DNA from: Campylobacter lari subsp. concheus
GTDB taxonomy: Bacteria > Campylobacterota > Campylobacteria > Campylobacterales > Campylobacteraceae
Length of the DNA: 64,000 bases
Assembly: GCF_008245025.1 (NCBI RefSeq)
Contig: NZ_CP043426.1
Span: forward strand, 868,001-932,000
Direction: 5' to 3'
Part shown: positions 18,902-28,973 of the stretch, in pieces
Layout: every line of letters starts with the position of its first letter
Numbering within the stretch: position 1 is the first letter of the stretch
Notes under the pieces: model-generated
The model's database searches: none
Seen by the model: only the letters and a program-made list of their open reading frames with translations
Told to the model about the DNA's origin: nothing
Translations under genes and position numbers: made by a program

Positions 18902-20614
18902 CTATGCATCTACCTTTTTACCAACTACAAACAGCAAGGCTATCATAGCTAAGATTCCAAAAACAAGCCCTAGCCATACATTAAGTCCTAGTGTTACTGG
19001 TAGATAACCACAAAGTATACTAATAGCACAAACACTCAAAGCATAAGGCATTTGCGTGCTAACATGAGCTAAAAGATCGCACTTACTTCCCATAGATGAA
19101 AGTATTGTGGTATCAGAAATTGGCGAGCAATGATCTCCAAAAATAGCTCCTGTTAAAACCCCAGAAATATTAATAATCATATATTGGTGCAGCTCTGCTC
19201 CGCTTAATTCATTATGAACACCAACAGCCATAGCTAAAGGAATAGCTAAAGGCATTAAAATACCCATAGTCCCATAACTAGTTCCTGTCGAAAAAGAAAT
19301 AATAGAAGCAAAAATAAAAATTGCCGTAGGAAGTAAGTAAATAGGTGTTTTATCTGAAAATAAATCAATTAAATATTTAGAAGTTCCTAAATCCTTAATC
19401 ACAGAAGCTAATGACCATGCGCAAAGTAAAATAATCACAGTCATAATCATAGTTCTCCAACCATGAGTCCAAACTACAATAGCTTCTTTTAAAGTAAATA
19501 TTTTTCTATACATTCCTAAAATAATAGCTACTATAGTAGCTAAAAGTGCTGCTTGAAACAATACAACCGAAGCATCAGCTGCGCCAAAAGTTTCTCTAAA
19601 AGCAAATAAACTAAATGGTGCTGCATCAATTTGCGCTTTAATACTCGCATCATCCAAAGCATTATAACCACTAAAATAAAAACCTATAAATGAAAATACA
19701 ATCAAAACAGCTAAAGGTATAATGGCATTAGAAGCTTGTAATTTCACATGCTCTTTTGGTTCTAAAACCTTATCTTCTATATTATCAATTTGCTCATGAC
19801 CATGAGAAAATTTACCCGCTCTAGCTCTAAGCTCAGCTTTTAACATAGGCCCAAATTCTCTACCTGTATAAATAGTCAAAACAACAAAAATCAACATAAA
19901 AAGATTATAAAATCTATAAGGTAAGGTTTGTACAAAGATTTCAAAAGCATTGATTTCTTCTTTTACTATACCCAAATGCGCAAAAGTTGCATTATCGATT
20001 AAATCATATCCGCTACGAATTAAAGAAATTTCAAGTCCTATCCAAGTAGAGATGATAGCAAGACCGGTAATTGGCGCTGCAGTTGCATCCATAATAAAAG
20101 CAAGTTTTTCACGACTTACTCTAAATTTATCTGTCACTGGACGCATGATAGGACCTACGATTAATGAATTAGCATAATCATCAAAGAAAATAAAAATCCC
20201 CATACACCAAGTAGCAAATTGTGAACTTTTTGCCTGCTTAGCTTTAGTAGAAAGCCAAACAGCCACAGCCTTAGTACCACCTGTTTTAGTAATAAGGGCT
20301 ACAACCCCACCTATAGTTAAAACTTGCAATAAAATTCCTGCATTACCAGGACTTGCCATAGCATTTACCACTTTAGAAATAAAGCCTGTAAAAGAAGCAA
20401 TAATAGCATGATAAATGCTATTTTCAATAAGTCCTAGCATAAAAGTACCACTTAATGCACCAATAAACAACGAAAGTACTACATCTTTAGTAATAAAAGC
20501 TAAAATAATAGCTATCACCGGTGGTAAAAGCGTCCAAACTCCAAAAAGTTCTGCATTTGCCTGCACATCAGCAAATAATAATAAAGGAGCTAATAATAAA
20601 TAAAAAATTTTCAT
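18902..20614 (-). CDS. NhaC-type Na+/H+ antiporter family membrane protein
   Basis: The 570-residue protein has many membrane helices and an N-terminal hydrophobic leader that may be cleaved (about residues 1-20). Conserved polar blocks within helices include FDDYANSLIVGPIMRP (near 147) and FGDHCSPISDTT (near 490), as expected for the NhaC superfamily. Members exchange sodium or amine substrates for protons; the exact substrate cannot be read from sequence. RBS AAGGAA precedes the ATG. Confidence 0.86.
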   Translation of the reverse strand: MKIFYLLLAPLLLFADVQANAELFGVWTLLPPVIAIILAFITKDVVLSLFIGALSGTFMLGLIENSIYHAIIASFTGFISKVVNAMASPGNAGILLQVLTIGGVVALITKTGGTKAVAVWLSTKAKQAKSSQFATWCMGIFIFFDDYANSLIVGPIMRPVTDKFRVSREKLAFIMDATAAPITGLAIISTWIGLEISLIRSGYDLIDNATFAHLGIVKEEINAFEIFVQTLPYRFYNLFMLIFVVLTIYTGREFGPMLKAELRARAGKFSHGHEQIDNIEDKVLEPKEHVKLQASNAIIPLAVLIVFSFIGFYFSGYNALDDASIKAQIDAAPFSLFAFRETFGAADASVVLFQAALLATIVAIILGMYRKIFTLKEAIVVWTHGWRTMIMTVIILLCAWSLASVIKDLGTSKYLIDLFSDKTPIYLLPTAIFIFASIISFSTGTSYGTMGILMPLAIPLAMAVGVHNELSGAELHQYMIINISGVLTGAIFGDHCSPISDTTILSSMGSKCDLLAHVSTQMPYALSVCAISILCGYLPVTLGLNVWLGLVFGILAMIALLFVVGKKVDA

Positions 20615-20630
20615 ATTTTTCCTTAAGTTT

Positions 20631-21377
20631 TTATATTTTCTCGCTAAAAGTTCCTGCCCATGTTTGAGTCACAGGCATAAGTTCAATTTCGTTAATATTA
20701 ATATGCTCAGGCAAGCTAATAATAAAAGTAATAATTTTTGCTATATCTTCAGCTTTAATATATTTAGTATTTTCATAAACCTCATCAGCTTTTTTAATAT
20801 TACCTTTAAATCTCACTTTACTAAATTCAGTTTTACAAAGCCCTGGAGCGATATTAGTTACCTTTATATTACTTCCACGCAAATCCGTTCTTAAAGCTTT
20901 AGAAAATTGTGCCACAAAAGCCTTAGTTCCACAATAAACATTACCTCCATAATAAGGCACATTTGCCGCAATTGAACCAAGATTAATCACATGAGCATTT
21001 TTTACCTTTCTAAGTAAAGGTAAAGTAGCTCTTGCTATGTATAAAAAGCCTTTAATATTAGTGTCTACCATGGCCTCTATATCTTCAATATCCAAAGAAT
21101 CAAACTCATTTAAACCCAAAGCAAGACCTGCATTATTAACAAGTAAAGAAATATTTTGTAAATCTTGAGGCAAATTTTCAATTGCTGTAAAAACCGCTTG
21201 TTTATCCCTAACATCAAGTATAATAGGATAAATTTTATCCCCATAAAGCTCTTGTAGTTTTTCCAATCTTTCTTTGCGTCTTGCTATGGCTATAACCTTA
21301 TAACCAAGCTCTATCAAAGCTTTTAAACTTTCTAATCCAAAGCCTGAACTTACCCCTGTTATTAAAGCAATTTTCAT
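20631..21377 (-). CDS. Short-chain dehydrogenase/reductase
   Basis: This is a classical SDR of 248 residues. The nucleotide loop TGVSSGFG is at residues 8-15, NNAG near 87, the active-site Ser in NLGSIAA near 136, and YCGTK supplies Tyr and Lys near 150. It resembles YdfG-type enzymes that oxidise 3-hydroxy acids such as serine, but that is only a family-level suggestion. The ATG overlaps the ankyrin gene stop as ATGA. Confidence 0.9.
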   Translation of the reverse strand: MKIALITGVSSGFGLESLKALIELGYKVIAIARRKERLEKLQELYGDKIYPIILDVRDKQAVFTAIENLPQDLQNISLLVNNAGLALGLNEFDSLDIEDIEAMVDTNIKGFLYIARATLPLLRKVKNAHVINLGSIAANVPYYGGNVYCGTKAFVAQFSKALRTDLRGSNIKVTNIAPGLCKTEFSKVRFKGNIKKADEVYENTKYIKAEDIAKIITFIISLPEHININEIELMPVTQTWAGTFSEKI

Positions 21378-22621
21378 GGTTGTGCCTCTTCATACAACAT
21401 CAAATTTTTATTTTCTTTTAAACCAAGTTTTTTTAAAAATTTAATATTTTCTTCTTTTTTTGCAATAATGGCAAAATCAAGAGCATTAAATCCTAAATCA
21501 TCTATTTCTTTATAATTAGCTTTATAATCTATAAGTAGCTTAAGCATTTTTACATCAGCATAATTTGCCCCATGCATAAAGATATTTTTAGAAGTATGCT
21601 CAAGCGCACATAAGGTGATAAAGTATGGTGTATTGCTTCCCATACTGGCAATAGAAAGTTTTTCATTATCGTTAATGTATTTTTGATTTACATTTGCACC
21701 ATTTTCAAGCAAAAGCTTGGCAACTTTATAGTTGTTATATTCAACAGCATAAAACAAAGGTGTTTTCCCAAAAGAATTTTTATAATCAATCACCGCTTCA
21801 TTTTCAAGTAAAAGCTTGACATTTTCTGCATTATCCAGTGCAAAAAATAAAGCAGACTCATAACCTTCATTTATTTTTACACCTAATTTTATAAATTCTC
21901 CTATAATCTCATTTTCTCTATTATTTAACAAGGCTGATTTAAAACCATTGTTTAATTCTAAATTGCTAATTTTTTTAGTATAAATATACTCTTTAATCTG
22001 CTCTAAAGAATTATTTTTATTAGCTACAAATTTTTCAAAATCTGAAATATCTTTAAAAATTTTAGTCTCACCAACCGCCCAATTTAAAAATTCATTCAAA
22101 GCATTACTAGCAAAATAAATTGCACTTGCTTTATCTAAATTAAATTCCTTTTGAAAATATCTTGTTAAAGGATTAATCGCATTATTGTATTCTTTCCAAA
22201 ATTCCTTAAAAAGTTTAAAATTTCCAATGCTTTGATAAGCCCAAAATCTAAAATACGCTTTTAATTTTGCAAATTTTTCTTCAAGTATTATAGGATCTTG
22301 TAAAGTCTTTTGATAGCCCTGCGGATCAAGTGCAATTTCTAATAATTTAAAATCAAATTTTCTCAAATCACTAAAATATTCTCCGCCCATACAAGCGCTA
22401 TTACTTCCTCTAATTTCATTAGCAAGTTCATATAATCTTTTTGTGATTTGATGGTTTTTTAAAGAAAAAGCGCAATTTAAATCCACTTGTGCAAAATCTT
22501 GTGTATTTTTTGGCTCAAATTCTTTGAAAAAATCAACCTTATTTTCCTTAACATACTCACAACTATAATCCAAAGCTAAAGCATTTAAACTTATAATCAA
22601 ACTAAATAATAAAATCTTCAA
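21374..22621 (-). CDS. Exported ankyrin-repeat protein
   Basis: The chosen start is TTG with AAGGAA upstream. A short signal peptide (about residues 1-16, MKILLFSLIISLNALA) is followed by a helical domain with Cys residues. Ankyrin-like repeats span about residues 225-405, including GKTPLFYAVEYNNYKVAKLLLENGANVN. The 415-residue protein is probably periplasmic and used for protein binding. It is the first gene of the ank-SDR-nhaC-trmA run. Confidence 0.83.
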   Translation of the reverse strand: MKILLFSLIISLNALALDYSCEYVKENKVDFFKEFEPKNTQDFAQVDLNCAFSLKNHQITKRLYELANEIRGSNSACMGGEYFSDLRKFDFKLLEIALDPQGYQKTLQDPIILEEKFAKLKAYFRFWAYQSIGNFKLFKEFWKEYNNAINPLTRYFQKEFNLDKASAIYFASNALNEFLNWAVGETKIFKDISDFEKFVANKNNSLEQIKEYIYTKKISNLELNNGFKSALLNNRENEIIGEFIKLGVKINEGYESALFFALDNAENVKLLLENEAVIDYKNSFGKTPLFYAVEYNNYKVAKLLLENGANVNQKYINDNEKLSIASMGSNTPYFITLCALEHTSKNIFMHGANYADVKMLKLLIDYKANYKEIDDLGFNALDFAIIAKKEENIKFLKKLGLKENKNLMLYEEAQP

Positions 22622-22731
22622 ATATTTTCCTTGAATATAAATTAAATTACTATTTTAACTAAATTTTTGCTTTAATAACAATTAATTAATTTAAAATTCA
22701 TACAATGCCTGCTTTTAAAATAAGGAAAAAT

Positions 22732-23184
22732 ATGTATCAAAGTTTTTATAAAGCTAGTTTTGCTTATATTCTTTTACAAAGTGATAAAGATAAGCTTATT
22801 AATGTTGATTTTACTATATACAAGCCTGATTTTACCAAAGACAAACACCCTGTTTTAGAACAAGCTTTAGAAGAACTAGACCTTTATTTTAACAAAAAGC
22901 TTTTTACTTTTAACACTCCCCTAGCTCTTCAGGGAAGCGAATTTGAACAAAAGGTATATAAAACTTTAGTAAAAATTCCTTATGGACAAACTAAAACCTA
23001 TCAAGAAATTGCTTCTTTTATCAATCATCCAAAAGCTTTTAGAGCAGTAGGCAATGCAAATTCTAAAAACAAACTTGCAATTTTTATACCTTGCCATAGA
23101 GTGGTAGCTAAAAATCACTTAGGTGGATATAATGGTGGTTTATTTATCAAAGAATCTTTACTTAAATTAGAAGGCGTGCTTTAA
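22732..23184 (+). CDS. ogt: Methylated-DNA-protein cysteine methyltransferase
   Basis: This suicide repair protein removes alkyl groups from O6-alkylguanine. The acceptor Cys121 lies in IPCHRVVAKN, and the DNA-binding helix region GQTKTYQEIASFI and RAVGNANSKN is present. The start at 22732 has AAGGAA at good spacing and gives 150 residues. An in-frame ATG 27 bases earlier has no ribosome site. The DMT exporter follows one base after the stop. Confidence 0.93.
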   Translation: MYQSFYKASFAYILLQSDKDKLINVDFTIYKPDFTKDKHPVLEQALEELDLYFNKKLFTFNTPLALQGSEFEQKVYKTLVKIPYGQTKTYQEIASFINHPKAFRAVGNANSKNKLAIFIPCHRVVAKNHLGGYNGGLFIKESLLKLEGVL

Positions 23185-23185
23185 A

Positions 23186-24064
23186 ATGCCAAGTTTATTA
23201 CTAGCAAGTTTTATTTGGGCTTTTTCTTTTTCACTAATTGGGCATTTTATCACCTTAGAAATGGATAGTTTTTTTGCAGCATTTGCAAAAGTTTTTTTGT
23301 CTTTATTGGTATTTTTACCTTTTTTAAATTTTAAGCTAAATTTATATTTAAAACTAAAACTCATAAGCATTGGAGCTTTGCAACTTGGTGTAATGAATTT
23401 ATTTTATTATCATTCTTTTTTATATTTAAGTGTAAGCGAAGTAACGCTTTTTACGATTTTTACGCCTTTTTATGTTGTGCTTTTCTATGGGCTTTTTTCA
23501 AAAAATCTTAGATATTTATATTTCATAAGTATTTTTATATGTATTATGGGTGCTTTTGTAGTTAAATTTGATAATATTAACTCTAATTTTTTATATGGCT
23601 TTTTACTTATTCAAGGGGCTAATTTAGTATTTGGAGCTGGACAAAGTTTTTATAAAATTTTATTAGAAAAAAATACAAACTTAAGCCAAAAAGAAGCCTT
23701 TAGTTATTTTTATTTAGGCGCAACCAGTATAACCTTGCCTACTTTTTTATTTTTTGGAGATTATAGTAATTTACCATCCAATTTAAGCTCTTGGATAGCT
23801 TTGATTTATCTTGGTACTATTGCTTCAGGGATTGGATATTTTTTATGGAATAAAGGATCTACTGAAGTAGATAGTGGGGTTTTAGCCTTGATGAATAATA
23901 CCGTTATACCTATAAGTATTTTTATCAACATGAGTATTTTTGGAGTAGATGTAGAGCCATTACCTTTTTGCATAGGCACTTTAATCATTCTTTTTTCATT
24001 TTTTATACATAAAAAAATCATGCATCATTACAATAGGAAATCTTACTCAAATACAAACCACTAG
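23186..24064 (+). CDS. DMT-superfamily (EamA) exporter
   Basis: The 292-residue protein has ten predicted membrane helices in two EamA repeats. The second repeat shows the typical LIYLGTIASGIGYFLWNKG and LALMNNTVIPISI blocks. Members export amino acids or other metabolites; the substrate is unknown. It follows ogt with one base between. Its last 47 bases overlap the 3' end of the convergent truA. Confidence 0.85.
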   Translation: MPSLLLASFIWAFSFSLIGHFITLEMDSFFAAFAKVFLSLLVFLPFLNFKLNLYLKLKLISIGALQLGVMNLFYYHSFLYLSVSEVTLFTIFTPFYVVLFYGLFSKNLRYLYFISIFICIMGAFVVKFDNINSNFLYGFLLIQGANLVFGAGQSFYKILLEKNTNLSQKEAFSYFYLGATSITLPTFLFFGDYSNLPSNLSSWIALIYLGTIASGIGYFLWNKGSTEVDSGVLALMNNTVIPISIFINMSIFGVDVEPLPFCIGTLIILFSFFIHKKIMHHYNRKSYSNTNH

Positions 24065-24752
24065 CAGGAGCTAAAAATCTACAATGAGCTTTTTTAGCAT
24101 TGATTTGCTCTAAAAGCTCATTTTGGCACATTTTTCCTTCTAATACTTTTAAAATACTTGCCATCATCATTCTAATTTGCGATCTTAAAAAACCATTTGC
24201 TTCAAAATAAAACACAGTGTAATTTTTATAAGCATAAACTCTAGTTTTATACATTTTTCTTATGCTTGTTTTATTATCAGAGCCTTCTTTTTGAAAGAGT
24301 TTAAAGTCATGCTCTCCTTCAAATAAAAATGCAATTTCCTTGGCTAATTTAATATTTATTTTTGGATAAAAATGCACATAAGAGGCTAAAAAAGGATTAT
24401 ATTTTTCATGACTTATAATATAACGATATGCTCTTTTTTGCACATTAAAACGCACTTGAAAATTTTCTTGCACTCTTTGGATATGCTTTATATGTATAAA
24501 TGGGTGTGCAAAATAATTGATTTTATTTTTTAAATATACAAAATCTTTAAAATACTCTCCCGCTTTTACACAAGCGACTGCATTAAATGCATGCACACCT
24601 TTATCAGTTCTTGAAGCAAATAAAGGCTTTTCATAAATACCCAAATGCGACAAGGCCTGCGCTAAGGTATCTTGGACACTAAGTTTATGTGGCTGAGTGG
24701 CTGAACCTTGAAATTTAGAACCATCATAAGAAAAAGTTAATTTTAAAAGCAT
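24018..24752 (-). CDS. truA: tRNA pseudouridine(38-40) synthase
   Basis: TruA modifies the anticodon arm of many tRNAs. The catalytic Asp50 lies in SRTDKGVHAF and the N-terminal strand LKLTFSYDGSKFQG is typical. The 244 residues match the family. It is the last gene of the glmU-to-truA operon and shares one base of its start with the upstream stop (TAATG). Confidence 0.95.
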   Translation of the reverse strand: MLLKLTFSYDGSKFQGSATQPHKLSVQDTLAQALSHLGIYEKPLFASRTDKGVHAFNAVACVKAGEYFKDFVYLKNKINYFAHPFIHIKHIQRVQENFQVRFNVQKRAYRYIISHEKYNPFLASYVHFYPKINIKLAKEIAFLFEGEHDFKLFQKEGSDNKTSIRKMYKTRVYAYKNYTVFYFEANGFLRSQIRMMMASILKVLEGKMCQNELLEQINAKKAHCRFLAPASGLYLSKISYCNDA

Positions 24753-25777
24753 TAATACTTACTTGCAATTTTTGCTTTAAAATAAAACAAAGAAGCAATT
24801 AAAAAGCTTGAAAAAATCACGGCAATAGCTACAAAGGGAGGATTATAAAAACTAATCAAAAGCGTAAAATAAGCAAAAATAATCACAAAAATTCCAAAAT
24901 AAGCAAAACCTTTTTCATAACGATAAGTTACTATACCAAAAGAGAGTGCAAAAAGCACACTAGCTAAAGGAAATAAAGCTATAAGAATATAAATAACAAA
25001 TTCTTTTGCTTTTTCTTTATTGCTTGTCACATCAGACCAATACCCATAAAAACTTTGAGTATTTAATTCTTTAGAAGAAAGTTTGCTTTTAATTAATAAA
25101 TTTTTAAAGCTAGAAATATGCCAATCTTCTTCTTTAATCTCATAAGCCTTTCCCTCATCTAGCTTAAAAGTAATAACCCCATCATTTGTTTCTAACTTTC
25201 CTTCTTTGGCTAAAATCACTTGTTCTTTGTCTTGTGGATTTTTCTTTGGATGATACATTATGATATTTTTATAAGTTTCATCAGAATTTTTAGCATCAAT
25301 AAAAACAAGCCATTCTCCATATCTTTGTCCAAATTCCCCTGTTTTTATGCTTACTTTAGCACTAATTTTTTTATAATCTACAAAACTATCAAAAAGTTCA
25401 AAAGATATAGGTATAAAAACCAAAACCACCACAAGCATAAAAGCACTTACTAAAGCTGCAATTTTTGCAAAAAAACTTGCTATCATGCTTGGAGCTACAC
25501 TCAAAGCAAACAACACCGTGCTTTCATTTTCCCTAGAAAGCCTATAAAATGCCAAAGTCAAAGCTATGAAAAAAGATATAGGTAAAGTAAAAATCAATAT
25601 CTTTGGTAAAAGAAAAATATATAATTTGATTAATTCAAAAAAAGTAATTTCAATATAAGCAGTAATTTTAGCAAGTTGTATAAAAAATATAATCGAAACA
25701 ATAATAAATAAAGTAAAAAACAAAGACAACATTGTGCTTAAAAACTGATTAAGCAAATACTTATAAACTAGTTTCAT
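24752..25777 (-). CDS. LptF/LptG-family lipopolysaccharide export permease
   Basis: The protein of 341 residues has the YjgP/YjgQ layout. Three membrane helices come near the N-terminus (about residues 10-120), then a periplasmic beta domain (about 125-250), then three helices at the C-terminus. These permeases form the LptB2FG complex that extracts LPS or LOS from the inner membrane. Sequence alone does not separate LptF from LptG. ATGA overlap with the peptidase gene indicates co-translation. Confidence 0.85.
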   Translation of the reverse strand: MKLVYKYLLNQFLSTMLSLFFTLFIIVSIIFFIQLAKITAYIEITFFELIKLYIFLLPKILIFTLPISFFIALTLAFYRLSRENESTVLFALSVAPSMIASFFAKIAALVSAFMLVVVLVFIPISFELFDSFVDYKKISAKVSIKTGEFGQRYGEWLVFIDAKNSDETYKNIIMYHPKKNPQDKEQVILAKEGKLETNDGVITFKLDEGKAYEIKEEDWHISSFKNLLIKSKLSSKELNTQSFYGYWSDVTSNKEKAKEFVIYILIALFPLASVLFALSFGIVTYRYEKGFAYFGIFVIIFAYFTLLISFYNPPFVAIAVIFSSFLIASLFYFKAKIASKY

Positions 25778-26526
25778 AATATACTTTCTATAGTTAGATT
25801 AATCAAAATTCCACAAAATAAAAAAGGAATCATAGGCATTTGATAATCTTTCTTGGCTATTTTTATAAACATCAAAAGACTTAAAAAACTTGCAATAAAT
25901 AAAATCAAAAAGCCTTTTTCATAACCAAAAATTCCAAAAATCAAAGCTATTATTATAACATCACCTTCCCCTAAACTTTCTAAAATTTCATCTCTTTTTT
26001 TAAAATTTTTAATAAAATTAATCACACTTTTTAGTATGAAAATTAACCCCGCCCCAAAACACACTCGAAATAAAAAGCTATCTTGAAAATCCTCTAAAAT
26101 TAAACCATTCTTTTGTAAAAAATCAAAACAAAAAGCTAAAATAAATAAAATCCAAAGCCAAAGCTCACTCACCGATTTTAGATAAAAATCCATCCAAGAA
26201 AGCGCTAATAATACAGCTAGCATACAGGCAAAAATTAAAATTTGAAAAACATCTTCAATTAGATAAAAAGCAAAGACAAACAAACACGCACAAATAAATT
26301 CATTAAAAGGATAAATCAAAGAAATTCTTTCTTTACAAAAGGCACATTTGCCTTTTAAAAATACAAAAGATAGCAAAGGAAAAAGATGATAAAATTTCAA
26401 AGTTTTAAAACACTTAGGACATTTTGATCTTGGACTTATTATGCTTTCTTTATTAATCGTTCTTAAAATCAAAACATTGATAAAAGAACCCACACAAAGT
26501 CCTAGTAATAAAAAGAAAAATATCAT
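25774..26526 (-). CDS. pilD: Type IV prepilin peptidase
   Basis: This membrane aspartyl protease cleaves and N-methylates type IV prepilin-like proteins. The cytoplasmic loop has two zinc-binding pairs, CPKC (near 38) and CAFC (near 63). The catalytic Asp residues are in WMDFYLKS (near 122) and GEGDVIII (near 184). There are about eight membrane helices in 250 residues. Its substrates would include the pseudopilins at 6.7-7.7 kb. Start overlaps the uppS stop as ATGA. Confidence 0.92.
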   Translation of the reverse strand: MIFFFLLLGLCVGSFINVLILRTINKESIISPRSKCPKCFKTLKFYHLFPLLSFVFLKGKCAFCKERISLIYPFNEFICACLFVFAFYLIEDVFQILIFACMLAVLLALSWMDFYLKSVSELWLWILFILAFCFDFLQKNGLILEDFQDSFLFRVCFGAGLIFILKSVINFIKNFKKRDEILESLGEGDVIIIALIFGIFGYEKGFLILFIASFLSLLMFIKIAKKDYQMPMIPFLFCGILINLTIESIL

Positions 26527-27191
26527 TTACCAAAGGTTCTTTTGCGTTTTTTAAACTCAGTAATGATATTTGCGATTTCTTTTTTAGTAAGTGCAGGAAA
26601 TAAGGTTTGACTAAAATAAATTTCTGCATAACTTGACTGCCATAACAAAAAATTTGAAATTCTTTTAGCACTCCCTACCCTTAAAAACAAATCCACATCC
26701 TCACTTAAGTCAAGATTTGCTTGTATATTTGCTTCATTAATTTCAAGATTTTTTTCAACCACCTTTTTAACCGCTCTAACTATTTCATCCTTGCCTCCGT
26801 AAGAAATAGCTAAATTTACACATAATTTTGTGTAATTTTTAGTTTGTTCTTGAAAATTTTGTATTTTTTTTAAGGTTAACTCATCTAAAAGATTTAAATT
26901 TCCTATAGCTTTAAAACGCACTTCATTGGCTACAAATTTATTTAAAGACTCATCAAGATATTTATTTAATAGCTTGAAAAGAAACTCCACTTCTTCTTTT
27001 GGTCTTCGCCAATTTTCTGTACTAAAAGCATAAAGGGTTAAATTTTGAATTTTTTCATCTATACATACTTCTATGATTTTTTCAACAACTTTAGCACCTT
27101 GACTATAGCCAATTTTTTCTAAAAGTCCATTTTTTCTAGCCCATCTTCTATTGCCATCCATTACCACAGCAAGATGTTTTAATTCATTCAT
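26523..27191 (-). CDS. uppS: Undecaprenyl diphosphate synthase
   Basis: UppS builds the C55 lipid carrier for peptidoglycan and glycan synthesis from isopentenyl diphosphate. The family start LAVVMDGNRRWARK contains catalytic Asp12. The conserved LTLYAFSTENWRRP is near residue 50, and the C-terminal LFLRVGSAKRISNFLLWQ region is present, where many relatives have RTGGEQRISNFL. The length is 222 residues. It starts one base after the preceding stop. Confidence 0.96.
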   Translation of the reverse strand: MNELKHLAVVMDGNRRWARKNGLLEKIGYSQGAKVVEKIIEVCIDEKIQNLTLYAFSTENWRRPKEEVEFLFKLLNKYLDESLNKFVANEVRFKAIGNLNLLDELTLKKIQNFQEQTKNYTKLCVNLAISYGGKDEIVRAVKKVVEKNLEINEANIQANLDLSEDVDLFLRVGSAKRISNFLLWQSSYAEIYFSQTLFPALTKKEIANIITEFKKRKRTFGK

Positions 27192-27192
27192 T

Positions 27193-27813
27193 CTATCCCT
27201 TTATATCCATCAATCTTTTAAAAACAAACATAGGATTAAGCGTATTAACTACTTCAAATTTAAAATACTCATTTAAAAAATGCGCTACTTTGACAAAAGG
27301 TGTTTGTATGCGTGTGATTTTACCATTATCAATTATAATTTTTAAAGCACCAAAAATTTCAAAATACAAATACACTTCTAAAATATTTCCATTTTTCTTA
27401 GCTTCAAACAAAGCCCTATTTCCCTCATAAACAAAAGGTATATGATAAATTCCTTCAAAAAATGCAAAAAACATTTCCTTATAAATTTCAAACTCATACG
27501 CACTTTTACTTTCCATAAGCCTTTGGATAATGAATTTTTTATACCAAGCTTTTTCATCACCTTCTTGTAAAAGCTTTTCTATGAGTTCAGCTCCCTCTTC
27601 AAAAAGTCTAATTTTAGGCTTTTTCAAAAGATTTTTAAAAGAAATTACACCTTTGTCTTCATAAACTTCGGCTAAATATTCCTCCCCTACTTCAAGCTCT
27701 ATCATACTTTTTGTTTCAAGCTTTTTAGTATTTAAAAGCAATACATAGCGATTGTATGCGCGTTTTTCTAAAATTTGCATTCTTACAGGTAAGGTTGAGT
27801 TGATGATATTCAC
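27193..27813 (-). CDS. Conserved protein of unknown function
   Basis: I do not recognise a domain. The preferred start is GTG at 27813, which overlaps the coaBC stop as GTGA with AAGGA seven bases upstream; a TTG three bases earlier is less well spaced. The 206-residue protein is soluble, without signal peptide or membrane helix, and has a beta-rich first part and a mixed second part with many aromatic residues. A gene of this size lies between coaBC and uppS in C. jejuni too. Confidence 0.7.
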   Translation of the reverse strand: MNIINSTLPVRMQILEKRAYNRYVLLLNTKKLETKSMIELEVGEEYLAEVYEDKGVISFKNLLKKPKIRLFEEGAELIEKLLQEGDEKAWYKKFIIQRLMESKSAYEFEIYKEMFFAFFEGIYHIPFVYEGNRALFEAKKNGNILEVYLYFEIFGALKIIIDNGKITRIQTPFVKVAHFLNEYFKFEVVNTLNPMFVFKRLMDIKG

Positions 27814-28973
27814 CAAAGTTTCCTTAATTCTTGTGCTAAAATAAAGCCAAGTTTTTCTTTACTTTGTTTAAAACTTTGAGAGATACTATCTTTAGTGATA
27901 AAACAAATGCTATTTTCATCGCCTCCAAAGTTCATTTGTCCATTTAAGACATTTAAACACACCATATCTAAATTTTTACTAACTAAAGATTTTTTAGCAT
28001 TTTCTAGTGCATTTTGCGCGTCAAATTCCATCTTAAAACCTATTTTTTTACCTTTAAAATCTAAATTTTTTAAGATATCCTCATTAAGCTTTAATTTTAA
28101 ATCAAGTCCGTTTAAATACTCATCTTTTTTAATCTTACCCTTATAAGCCTCAAGAATAAAATCACTCACAGCAGCAGCCATAATTAAAGCATCAAAATCT
28201 TTATATTTTTGCAATTTTTCTTTTAATTCTAAAGAAGATTCAAATTTTTCTAATTTATAAGGTGTTTTAAACTCTACTGAGCTAACTAACACCACCTTAG
28301 CACCTAAAAAAAACAAAGCATCAGCAATTGCCTTTGCCATTTTTCCACTTGAAAAATTACTAATACATCTTACATCATCAATTTTTTCTTTAGTTCCACC
28401 ACCGCTTATAACAAAACTTTTATCTTTAAAAAAATCTTCTTGCATTAAGCTTCTTTTTAAAGTATTTATAATGCTATCAAGCTCAGCCAAAGCTCCCAAA
28501 CCCTCATCTTTACAAGCTAGGGTTTTAACTATAGGATCAATGATAATATAGCCTTGCTCTTTTAAATTTTTTAAAGAATTTTGAGTGCTAAAATGTAAAT
28601 ACATGTTTGTATTTGCAGCGGGTGCAATTAAAAATGGTTTATTTTTATCTACTGCTATTAAAGTTTGAATAAATAAATTATCTGCTATACCATAGTTTAG
28701 TTTATTGATAGAATTTATACTAGCAGGCGCAAAAAGTACACAATCGCAAGTCTTGCTGAAGGCTATATGATTATTAGTATTTTGCCAACTTTCATTATCT
28801 TCACATAAAATTTCATCCGCTAAAGCTTCAAAGCTAAGCTTAGTGCCAAATTTCAAAACTCCCAAGCTTAACAAAACTTTAACCCTAAAACCTTCTTTTT
28901 TTAATAAAGAAATAAGCTCATAAGCTTTATAAAAGGCTATACTTCCACTTACTGCTAGTAAGATTGTTTTCAT
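27810..28973 (-). CDS. coaBC: Bifunctional phosphopantothenoylcysteine decarboxylase/synthetase
   Basis: The enzyme makes 4'-phosphopantetheine for coenzyme A. The N-terminal CoaC flavoprotein (about residues 1-175) has AVSGSIAFYKAYEL and PAANTNMYLH. The C-terminal CoaB domain starts at ISGGGTKEKIDDVR (near 190) with the SNFSSGKMA block. The length of 387 residues is normal. It overlaps glmU as ATGA and the next gene as GTGA, so it is embedded in a translationally coupled operon. Confidence 0.95.
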   Translation of the reverse strand: MKTILLAVSGSIAFYKAYELISLLKKEGFRVKVLLSLGVLKFGTKLSFEALADEILCEDNESWQNTNNHIAFSKTCDCVLFAPASINSINKLNYGIADNLFIQTLIAVDKNKPFLIAPAANTNMYLHFSTQNSLKNLKEQGYIIIDPIVKTLACKDEGLGALAELDSIINTLKRSLMQEDFFKDKSFVISGGGTKEKIDDVRCISNFSSGKMAKAIADALFFLGAKVVLVSSVEFKTPYKLEKFESSLELKEKLQKYKDFDALIMAAAVSDFILEAYKGKIKKDEYLNGLDLKLKLNEDILKNLDFKGKKIGFKMEFDAQNALENAKKSLVSKNLDMVCLNVLNGQMNFGGDENSICFITKDSISQSFKQSKEKLGFILAQELRKLW

